The notes below the pieces were generated by a model. That model did not search any database and was not told where the DNA came from. It worked only from the letters and a program-made list of their open reading frames with translations. Positions 6,182-12,062 of a stretch of 12,607 nucleotides of DNA are shown piece by piece. How positions within the stretch are numbered: position 1 is the stretch's first letter; every line of letters starts with the position of its first letter. Both the position numbers and the translations under genes were made by a program. Source of the DNA: Patescibacteria group bacterium (GTDB lineage: Bacteria; Patescibacteriota; Minisyncoccia; JAHIHE01); NCBI GenBank assembly GCA_018896765.1, contig JAHILZ010000060.1, positions 1 through 12,607 of the forward strand, written 5' to 3'.

Positions 6182-6253
6182 AATCTACTTGGAAGCTCGG
6201 CTTCCAAGTATTTCCAAAATCTACTTGGAAGTTCGGCTTCCAAGTATTTCCAA
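6182..6253. repeat. Two tandem 36-bp units with REP palindromes (copies 4, 5)
   Basis: Units 6182-6217 and 6218-6253 differ at one base (C6196 versus T6232, in the hairpin loop). Each carries TACTTGGAAG, a 5-base loop (CTCGG or TTCGG) and CTTCCAAGTA: stems 6186-6195/6201-6210 and 6222-6231/6237-6246. They start two bases after the RAYT stop codon. The arrangement resembles a BIME-like pair of REPs next to its transposase. Confidence 0.92.
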
Positions 6254-6299
6254 GTAAGATTCCGATAGAGATTTGATATGCTAATTAAAGAAGTCAAGT

Positions 6300-6848
6300 A
6301 TGGACAATCAAACCAAAAAAATTTTAAAAGGAACGAATAATTTTGCCTATATAGATGGCGCAAATCTGCATAATGGCATTGCCGGTTTTGGTTGGACGCT
6401 TGATTACGCGCGATTCAGAGTTTGGTTGTCTGAAAAATATGGCGTAAAAAATGCTTATATTTTTATCGGATTAATACCAAGATATAAAGAATTATATAAA
6501 TATCTTCAAGAATGCGGTTTTACTTTAATTTTTAAAGAAGTGGTTTATGACGGAGACGGCAAACCAAAAGGCAACTGCGACGCTGATTTGGTTTTGCAGG
6601 CAACGCGAGACGCTTATGAAAATAAATTTAATATGGCGATTATTATTTCAAGCGACGGTGATTATGCCGGCTTAGTCAAATTTCTAAAAGCGCGCGGGAA
6701 ATTGCGAGTTATACTGTCGCCGCATGCAAAGGAAAAATGCTCGATTCTTCTTAAAAGGACAGATGCTCCCATAGCTTATTTAAATGATCAAAGGTTAATT
6801 TTACAGACCCAAAAAGAAAAAGCCCCCGATGCGGACGGAACCGCATAA
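6300..6848 (+). CDS. NYN-domain (PIN-like) ribonuclease
   Basis: The 182-residue product has the NYN/LabA-type (DUF88) pattern. FAYIDGANLHNG carries the first acidic residue (D19), KGNCDADLVLQA the second group (D94, D96), and MAIIISSDGDYAGLVKFLKARGK the third (D119, D121), with the usual strand-helix spacing. NYN proteins are predicted metal-dependent RNases acting on RNA in the cytoplasm; the substrate here is unknown. The likely start is ATG 6300, with AAAGAAG seven bases upstream as the nearest thing in this window to a ribosome site. The last ten residues (EKAPDADGTA) are encoded by the terminator hairpin, so the tail is probably not conserved protein sequence. It follows the RAYT palindromes but shows no functional link to them. 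Confidence 0.88.
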   Translation: MDNQTKKILKGTNNFAYIDGANLHNGIAGFGWTLDYARFRVWLSEKYGVKNAYIFIGLIPRYKELYKYLQECGFTLIFKEVVYDGDGKPKGNCDADLVLQATRDAYENKFNMAIIISSDGDYAGLVKFLKARGKLRVILSPHAKEKCSILLKRTDAPIAYLNDQRLILQTQKEKAPDADGTA

Positions 6849-6859
6849 GGGTCTTTTTC
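6816..6859 (+). terminator. Terminator overlapping the 3' end of the NYN gene
   Basis: GAAAAAG (6816-6822) pairs with CTTTTTC (6853-6859), reinforced by CCC/GGG and an inner ATGCGG/CCGCAT stem around ACGGA. The TAA stop codon (6846-6848) lies within the hairpin. On the - strand the stem is followed by TTTTT, so it can act in both directions. Confidence 0.75.
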
Positions 6860-6874
6860 GTAAGTATTAATTAC

Positions 6875-6902
6875 ATTATAGCAAAGCTACAATTTATGTC
6901 AA
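6875..6902 (-). promoter_or_regulatory. Consensus sigma-70 promoter on the - strand
   Basis: Read on the - strand, TTGACA (6902-6897) and TATAAT (6880-6875) are both perfect consensus with 16 bases between them. The predicted start is near 6868, and the transcript would run straight into the bidirectional terminator at 6859-6811, giving an RNA of about 55-60 bases. No - strand gene follows. Confidence 0.5.
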
Positions 6903-7789
6903 CCCCGTTAGAGAATCAACTTGTGGATATGTTTTATACCTATATAATACAAAGCAAAAAGGACGGCAGATGGTATACCGGCTGTACCAATGATTTACGG
7001 AAGCGTTTCAAGCAACACAATAATGGCGAAGTTTCCTCTACAAAGGGTAGGGGCCCTTTTGAATTAATATACTATGAAGCATGTCGTAATGAACAAGATG
7101 CTTTTGCGCGAGAAAAATATCTGAAATCAGGGCCAGGAAAACAGTATCTTAAAAAACGCTTGAAACGCTTTCTTTCTCTAACGGGGTCAAGTGCTTGGCT
7201 GTGGATAAAAATATTTCGTAATATTACCATTATTTTGCTTATTTTCAGCTGGATTTTTGGGGGTTGGCCGAGCATAAGGACGTTGGACGTCCTTAGATTT
7301 CCGCCGAAAATTCAAGAAGCGACTTCAACGCCTCTTGAAAGCATAACTCCAGCTCTCTCTTCGGAAGACCAGGTTTCTGAATCGTCAGCCCAAGAAGAGG
7401 ATTTTGCCAATGTTGTTTCGCCTTCATCTCCACTGGCGATACTCAAAGAACGAAAAATTCAAAAAGAGATAAAAATTGATAAATTCGCCAAACATCGTTG
7501 CGACGCGGAAACTTTCCGTCTTGATATTTCCGGCCGGACAATCGCTAACAGCCGACTCGATCTTAACGGCGAAGGCGGTGAGATTGAAATCGGCAGTTTG
7601 CCTGCCGGCATTGATATTACTTTTTCCAAAAATAAGGATTATCTTTACCAGCCGCAAAATAACGAAACCGCGCTTGATCTCCAAATTACCAATGAAACCG
7701 ACTCACAAAAAGGAAGTTTCAGCGTTCCCATAATCTATACCAGCGGGAATTCAACGACAATATGCCAAATAAATATCATCAATTTTTAG
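6896..7789 (+). CDS. GIY-YIG nuclease fused to an exported protein
   Basis: Residues 12-97 are a complete small GIY-YIG nuclease: FYTYIIQSKKDGRWYTGCTN (Y16, Y27, G29), RKRF (R35, R37), H41 and the catalytic-type glutamate in FAREKYLKSG (E73). Then, with no stop, comes a signal-peptide/anchor helix (about 109-123, ITIILLIFSWIFGGWPSI) and FPPKIQEA, as in the next gene, followed by a 155-residue exported part that is Ser/Glu-rich and ends in a beta-rich domain (about 200-297) with two cysteines. The nuclease part is an inserted cassette; the ancestral product would be 201 residues beginning MSSAWLWIKIFRN. The nuclease alone may start at ATG 6929 (Met12), but with no stop before 7787 it would still be fused. 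A small palindrome encodes RTLDVL within the signal region. Function of the exported part is unknown. Confidence 0.8.
   Translation: MSTPLENQLVDMFYTYIIQSKKDGRWYTGCTNDLRKRFKQHNNGEVSSTKGRGPFELIYYEACRNEQDAFAREKYLKSGPGKQYLKKRLKRFLSLTGSSAWLWIKIFRNITIILLIFSWIFGGWPSIRTLDVLRFPPKIQEATSTPLESITPALSSEDQVSESSAQEEDFANVVSPSSPLAILKERKIQKEIKIDKFAKHRCDAETFRLDISGRTIANSRLDLNGEGGEIEIGSLPAGIDITFSKNKDYLYQPQNNETALDLQITNETDSQKGSFSVPIIYTSGNSTTICQINIINF
6903..7186 (+). mobile_element. Minimal GIY-YIG insertion cassette with terminal repeats
   Basis: CCCCGTTAGAGAA (6903-6915) and TTCTCTAACGGGG (7174-7186) are perfect 13-bp inverted repeats bounding a segment that encodes only the GIY-YIG nuclease. TCAA directly flanks both ends (6899-6902 and 7187-7190), as expected of a 4-bp target duplication. 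Removing the segment and one TCAA (288 bases, 96 codons) joins ATG-TCA to AGT-GCT-TGG and restores an in-frame signal peptide. The insertion therefore lies within codons 2-3 of the host gene. Confidence 0.8.
7275..7295. repeat. Short palindrome inside the signal-peptide region
   Basis: TAAGGACG (7275-7282), loop TTGGA, CGTCCTTA (7288-7295) is a perfect 8-bp stem with a 5-base loop, the same geometry as the RAYT palindromes but a different sequence. It encodes RTLDVL between WPSI and FPPKIQEA, where the neighbouring paralogous signal peptide has only FN. It may be a REP of another RAYT family. Confidence 0.65.
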
Positions 7790-7801
7790 ATTGTAAATCC
7801 T

Positions 7802-9673
7802 ATGCCGCGATGTTTCACTAAAATATCAAAATTTCTCCTTATTCTGTTCTTGATAACCAGCTGGATTTTTTCCGGCTGGCCGCAGATTTTTAATTTCCCG
7901 CCGAAGATTCAGAAAGCGCAGGCGGCCTGGGGCGTTCCGAAGATTGGCAGTCTTGTTGAGCAAGCTGGAGCGGCAGGAGCAGGCGATATTACATTAGTGG
8001 AGCCGGCAGGCATAGCTCAAGGCGATTTGATGGTCGCCTGTATTGGGTATCGCGGCAGTGAATCCTTTTCTCTCCCTTCTGGCTGGGCATTGGTTGCCAC
8101 TCAACAAAGTTCAGGCGATGTGGACCCAACAAACGGTATTGCATCCGGCGTGATGGCATATATAGTCCGCGGAGCTGCCGCGCCCGACCTTATATTTACA
8201 AGAACAATAACAGTAGCAAATGGTGTCGCGCAGGGCAGAATCATCGCGTATTCGGGCGGGTCCGCGACTCCTTATGATACGGGTTCGGCTAATACTCTTG
8301 CCGCTGCCGCTCTTGACGTTACCACCGCGTCTATCACCACCGCAGAAGCGAATGAGTTAATCGTGGCCATGGTTTCAGTTGGAGATGCTGATACAACTAC
8401 CGCATTTGACGCCGCCACTGACCCAACAACGGCTTCGGGCGCGACAGATACCACTACCGCGCCCACGGCTGGGACATGGATAGAGCGTTCTGATGATACT
8501 ACTCTAACCGGTGGTGACAATGGTTTAGCCATAGCGGACGCGATCCGGTCAGCCGCAGGTATAACAGGGACAATTCAAGCCACAGTCGCTGATGACTCCA
8601 GAAATGTGATGATTGCGGGCGCATTCAAGATGATTCCTCCTTCCACTTATGAGCAATCTGCTTATCGCTGGTTTAATAATTTAGATTCAACTGATGTGGG
8701 CACGCCGCTCGCGGCACAGGACACCACGGCAACGCTCGGAGCCACTGGCGCGCTATTTCGCTTAAGAATGCTTTTACATATTGGTACTGCTCAATTAGTT
8801 ATAAGCGGTCAGACATTTAAACTTCAATTTGCCCAGCAGTCCGGCACTTGCGATACGGGCTTCGTCGACGAGACCTATGCTGATGTTACCGCGGCAACGG
8901 TGATTGCTTATAAAGATAACACCACGCCGGCAGATGGCGCGTCCCTAACTGCCAATGCCAATGACCCGACGCACGGCGCGGACACGATTGTTAATCAAAC
9001 TTACGAAGAGTTGAATGATTTTACAAACTCGGTTGCCGCCATTCCTTCGGGCCAAGACGGCAAATGGGATTTTTCATTATTTGACAATGGCGCGACGGCC
9101 AGCACGGCGTATTGCCTGCGCGCGGTCAAATCCGACGGCAGCGTACTGAACACTTATACCGTGGTGCCGCAAATCACCACTTCTGCAACCGCCCCAGCGC
9201 AATCAATAACTTTTAGCCTAGGCGCGACTTCTTTGCCGTTAGGAGCTTTATCTTCAACCGCCGCAACTACAGGTTCCCATACTATAAATGTGGCCACAAA
9301 CGCCGCAAACGGGATGAGCGTGACGGTTAGCGGAACAACATTAACTTCAGCTGCCGGCGGTTTTACTATTACCGCCTGCGCCACGGGTTGTACTTCAATC
9401 ACAAACAGCGAGCAGTTCGGCATAAATTTAAAAGACAATGTCACGCCGAATATCGGACTGGAGGCCTCGGGGATAGCGCCGATCGGCGCGGCCGCTACCG
9501 GTTATGCCACGGTTGATAATTTTCGGTTTGCGAGCGGAGAAATAATCGCCAGCTCCTCGGGCGCCATTAACGATACCACTTTTACTATTTCTTATCTGGT
9601 TAATATTTCCGCGGCTACGGAAGCAGGCAGTTATACCACCAATTTGACTTATGTGGCGACCGGGACATTTTAG
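7802..9673 (+). CDS. Large exported multidomain beta-rich surface protein
   Basis: The 623-residue product has a signal peptide (helix about 9-23, SWIFSGWPQIFNFPPKIQKAQA, likely cleavage near 41). Domain 1 (about 44-275) includes GDLMVACIGYRG and PSGWALVATQQ, a beta-sandwich type seen in phage and surface proteins. Domain 2 (about 280-462) is QSAYRWFNNLDSTDVGTPLAAQDT through QDGKWDFSLFDNGA...YCLRAVKSDGS, a block I recognise from other candidate-phylum surface proteins but cannot name. Domain 3 (about 467-623) is shared with the C-terminus of the next gene and ends GSYTTNLTYVATGTF. Thr/Ala/Ser richness and near absence of basic residues in the body suggest an extracellular fibre or surface-layer role. 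It starts 12 bases after the previous stop with no Shine-Dalgarno site, so it is probably co-transcribed. No catalytic motif is visible. Confidence 0.85.
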   Translation: MPRCFTKISKFLLILFLITSWIFSGWPQIFNFPPKIQKAQAAWGVPKIGSLVEQAGAAGAGDITLVEPAGIAQGDLMVACIGYRGSESFSLPSGWALVATQQSSGDVDPTNGIASGVMAYIVRGAAAPDLIFTRTITVANGVAQGRIIAYSGGSATPYDTGSANTLAAAALDVTTASITTAEANELIVAMVSVGDADTTTAFDAATDPTTASGATDTTTAPTAGTWIERSDDTTLTGGDNGLAIADAIRSAAGITGTIQATVADDSRNVMIAGAFKMIPPSTYEQSAYRWFNNLDSTDVGTPLAAQDTTATLGATGALFRLRMLLHIGTAQLVISGQTFKLQFAQQSGTCDTGFVDETYADVTAATVIAYKDNTTPADGASLTANANDPTHGADTIVNQTYEELNDFTNSVAAIPSGQDGKWDFSLFDNGATASTAYCLRAVKSDGSVLNTYTVVPQITTSATAPAQSITFSLGATSLPLGALSSTAATTGSHTINVATNAANGMSVTVSGTTLTSAAGGFTITACATGCTSITNSEQFGINLKDNVTPNIGLEASGIAPIGAAATGYATVDNFRFASGEIIASSSGAINDTTFTISYLVNISAATEAGSYTTNLTYVATGTF

Positions 9674-9714
9674 AAGATAGAAAATAGAAAGTAGAATTTT
9701 GAAGCAAATAGCAG

Positions 9715-9723
9715 TTATCCACA
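9715..9723 (+). other. Isolated DnaA-box-like sequence
   Basis: TTATCCACA matches the DnaA box consensus TTATNCACA exactly. It lies in the 148-base gap before the next gene, after an A-rich stretch of TAGAA-type repeats (9671-9698). Only one box is seen, so it is not evidence of an origin. Confidence 0.5.
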
Positions 9724-9750
9724 GGGGCTGGTGTATTTTAAGGCAAAGTG

Positions 9751-9759
9751 TGTTATAAT
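9751..9759 (+). promoter_or_regulatory. Extended -10 promoter of the 9822 gene
   Basis: TGTTATAAT gives a perfect TATAAT (9754-9759) with the TG extension one base upstream. No good -35 is present at the usual spacing, which the extended -10 can compensate. The leader to ATG 9822 would be about 55 bases, AT-rich and unstructured. Confidence 0.6.
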
Positions 9760-9821
9760 GAAATTAGATTGTTCCTTTAACCAATAACCAATTTAACAAT
9801 TAAATAATTAAGAAAAATAAT

Positions 9822-10877
9822 ATGAAAAAAATGAGTAAAAAAATATTAAGCTTAACTCTGATTTTAAGCTTGCTTGCGGTTCTGATTAATTTGCCGGTTA
9901 AAACGGCCCAAGCCGCGGCGATTACAAGCGCGTCTGACACGATGTCAACCGTAAAAGCAAGCACGCTGGCAAACCATGAATTTAAGTTTGGTTTGCCCAC
10001 TGGCATTGCTGCCGCGGGTACCGTTGCTTATACTTTCCCGACAGGATTTAATATGGGAACAGTGGCTTTTGGCGATATAGATTTTGCTACCGGCAGTACT
10101 AGCACCTGTTCAAGCGCCACCTATACCGAACAAACTTTGGCTGCCACTGCTTCTGGCACAACATGGGGCGCGGCTGTAGCCGGGCTAGTGTTGACCATTA
10201 CTTCCGGCACCGGCACTTCCACGGCTGGCAACTGTGTTCGCCTGCGCGTGGGCACCAACGCGGCGGGCGGCGTGAACCAAATTACCAACCCGGGCGTCGG
10301 CAGTTACGGCATTACCATAGGACCCACGGATACGGGCACCATTACTGTAAATATTATTGCCAATGATGTCGTAGCCGTTTCCGGCACTGTCAATCAATCG
10401 CTTTCTTTCAGCATTTCAGCCACTACCATTGCTTTCGGCACTCTGGATTCTGCCGCCGCGAGATTCGCTAATACTACCACCGGTTCAGCCACGGATGTCG
10501 TGGCTCATACCCTGCCGGTCTCCACAAATTCTGCAAACGGCTATACCATAACCGTTAAAGGCGCAACGCTTACCTCCAGTTCATTTACCATTACCGCTAT
10601 CGGCGCAACACCGGCTACTTCAGCCGCGGGCACGGAGCAGTTTGGTATCTACGCGACGAAAGCAGGCGGCGTTAATGGAACAATCGCGGCTCCTTATGCC
10701 ACTGTTTCCTCTTTTGGGTATGACGCTACCGGTACCACCGCAACCACTTTTGCATCCGGAACAAGCGCGACAGCTACGGAAACCTATTCTTTGCATTATC
10801 TCGCGAACATTAGCGGCACTACCGAACCCGGCACTTATACCGCCAACTTGACATATGTCGCGACAGGAAATTTCTAG
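9822..10877 (+). CDS. Exported surface protein with shared C-terminal domain
   Basis: The 351-residue product begins with a classic signal peptide (KKMSKK, hydrophobic core about 8-24, likely cleavage after AQA near 31). The N-terminal domain (about 32-185) contains HEFKFGLPTGIAAAGTVAYTFPTGF and GSYGITIGPTDTGTITVNI, a beta-rich pattern. The C-terminal domain (about 192-351) matches domain 3 of the preceding gene: SxxxTxxxFGxL near its start, TNSANGYTITVKGATLTS, EQFGI, and the ending GTYTANLTYVATGNF. The mature protein is Thr/Ala/Gly-rich with very few charged residues, as in surface-layer or adhesin-like proteins. It has its own extended -10 promoter. An in-frame ATG at 9831 is an alternative start. 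No membrane anchor or sortase motif is visible, so retention at the cell surface may depend on the C-terminal domain. Confidence 0.85.
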   Translation: MKKMSKKILSLTLILSLLAVLINLPVKTAQAAAITSASDTMSTVKASTLANHEFKFGLPTGIAAAGTVAYTFPTGFNMGTVAFGDIDFATGSTSTCSSATYTEQTLAATASGTTWGAAVAGLVLTITSGTGTSTAGNCVRLRVGTNAAGGVNQITNPGVGSYGITIGPTDTGTITVNIIANDVVAVSGTVNQSLSFSISATTIAFGTLDSAAARFANTTTGSATDVVAHTLPVSTNSANGYTITVKGATLTSSSFTITAIGATPATSAAGTEQFGIYATKAGGVNGTIAAPYATVSSFGYDATGTTATTFASGTSATATETYSLHYLANISGTTEPGTYTANLTYVATGNF

Positions 10878-10880
10878 AGA

Positions 10881-10920
10881 AACACGAATTAACACGAATA
10901 AAAAAACGAATTAATACGAA
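10881..10920. repeat. Short degenerate ACGAA direct repeats
   Basis: Four ACGAA cores spaced 10-12 bases apart (10884, 10894, 10906, 10916), in units such as AACACGAATT and AACACGAATA, fill the 64-base gap between two surface-protein genes. Similar CACGAA/CGAATAA units recur at 11950-11994, where they also encode the end of the next protein (HTKSHE). They look like dispersed low-complexity repeats. Confidence 0.6.
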
Positions 10921-10941
10921 AGTAAACACAAAAAGATATAA

Positions 10942-11970
10942 ATGTTAATACAAACTTACGCCAAATATTTAGTGGTTATTAGTTTTATGTTAGTGTTTTT
11001 TAGTGTTTCCGCGCTTCCAGCGCGGGCCTTGACTGTCGCGCCAATAAAATTGGAATTAACAGGAGATCCGGGCGCGACAATAAAAAGCGAATTTGAGCTT
11101 TTCAATGAACAAACCAGCGACAAAACTTTTTATGTTTCGTTTGAAAACTTTGAAGCCCAGGGAGAATCCGGAACGCCGAACTTTGTTCCCGGAACTGAAG
11201 GGCTGGCGATGTGGATTAACGCGCCGGATAAAATCGTTTTGAAAGCAGGGGAACGGAAAAATATCCCCTTTACCATAAAAATTCCCCAAAACGCGGATCC
11301 GGGCGGGCATTTCGCGGCTATTTTTTGGGGCACTGCTCCGCCGCAAGGGCAAAAAGGAGTTCAGGTTTCAGTCGGCGCCAAAATCGGCATTTTAGTCCTG
11401 CTTAAAGTTTCGGGTCCGGCGAAAGAAGGCGGCGGAATTTTGGACTTTTCCGCTCTTAACAAGCAAAAATTTTTCAGCGCGCTGCCCGTGCTATTCACTT
11501 ATCGGTTTCAAAACAGCGGAAACGACCGCGTGAAGCCCGCAGGTGAAATAAAAATTACGAATATTTTCGGCCAGACAGCGGCGGAACTTCCGGCCAACGA
11601 AAAAGAAGGCAATGTTTTACCGGCAAGCGTCCGGAAATTTGAGGTGGCCTGGCAAGGAGCGCAAACAAAAGCAGGACTGGCTCCGGAGCCGGCTAATGAT
11701 TTAAGCGCGGCGGAAAATCAGGCCAAAGCGGGATTTTGGACAATGGCAAAAAACGAATGGAATAATTTTGCTTTCGGATATTATCGGGCGGAACTGGATT
11801 TAAAATTCGGCGATAAGGAAGAAAAAGCGAGTTTTGGTTTTTGGATTATTCCTTGGCAATTATTGATTCTGTTAATTGTTATCTTGGGAGCGATTGTTTT
11901 TTTAGGACTAAAAGGAATCAGACGGTACAATCAATGGATTATCGCCAAGCACACGAAGTCTCACGAATAA
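10942..11970 (+). CDS. DUF916-like membrane-anchored surface protein
   Basis: The 342-residue product has a signal peptide (about 1-29, cleavage after ARA), an extracellular region, a C-terminal membrane helix (about 304-323, PWQLLILLIVILGAIVFLGL) and a short basic cytoplasmic tail. The N-terminal part, LTVAPIKLELTGDPGATIKSEFELFNEQ...TFYVSFENFEAQ, then IVLKAGERKNIPFTIKIPQNADPGGHFAAIFW, has the layout of DUF916-type proteins (the WxL-associated peptidoglycan-binding and host-binding family). These are single-pass proteins encoded next to WxL surface proteins in Gram-positives. A second beta domain follows (about 175-300). Its position after two surface proteins that share a C-terminal domain fits a partner role. 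The last residues KHTKSHE are encoded by an intergenic-type repeat, so the native end may have been slightly shorter. The family call is moderate. Confidence 0.7.
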   Translation: MLIQTYAKYLVVISFMLVFFSVSALPARALTVAPIKLELTGDPGATIKSEFELFNEQTSDKTFYVSFENFEAQGESGTPNFVPGTEGLAMWINAPDKIVLKAGERKNIPFTIKIPQNADPGGHFAAIFWGTAPPQGQKGVQVSVGAKIGILVLLKVSGPAKEGGGILDFSALNKQKFFSALPVLFTYRFQNSGNDRVKPAGEIKITNIFGQTAAELPANEKEGNVLPASVRKFEVAWQGAQTKAGLAPEPANDLSAAENQAKAGFWTMAKNEWNNFAFGYYRAELDLKFGDKEEKASFGFWIIPWQLLILLIVILGAIVFLGLKGIRRYNQWIIAKHTKSHE

Positions 11971-11996
11971 GAAACACGGATAGCAACGAATAAACA

Positions 11997-12025
11997 ACTT
12001 GGAAGCCGGACTTCCAAGTGTTTTT
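11997..12025 (+). terminator. REP palindrome (copy 6) followed by T-run
   Basis: ACTTGGAAG (11997-12005), loop CCGGA, CTTCCAAGT (12011-12019), then G and TTTTT. It is the same palindrome that flanks the RAYT gene about 6 kb away, here followed by five T residues, so it could serve as the intrinsic terminator of the DUF916-like gene. Confidence 0.7.
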
Positions 12026-12062
12026 AAGCAGTAAATTATATTATTATATTAAATGAAAAATA

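Noticed and set aside
6182..6253. Two 36-bp direct repeats resembling a CRISPR start
   Set aside because: There are only two units, they are directly adjacent without spacers, and they contain the RAYT palindrome; no cas genes are present.
9715..9723. DnaA box as a sign of a replication origin
   Set aside because: It is a single 9-base match with no cluster of boxes, no AT-rich unwinding module and no dnaA or dnaN nearby.
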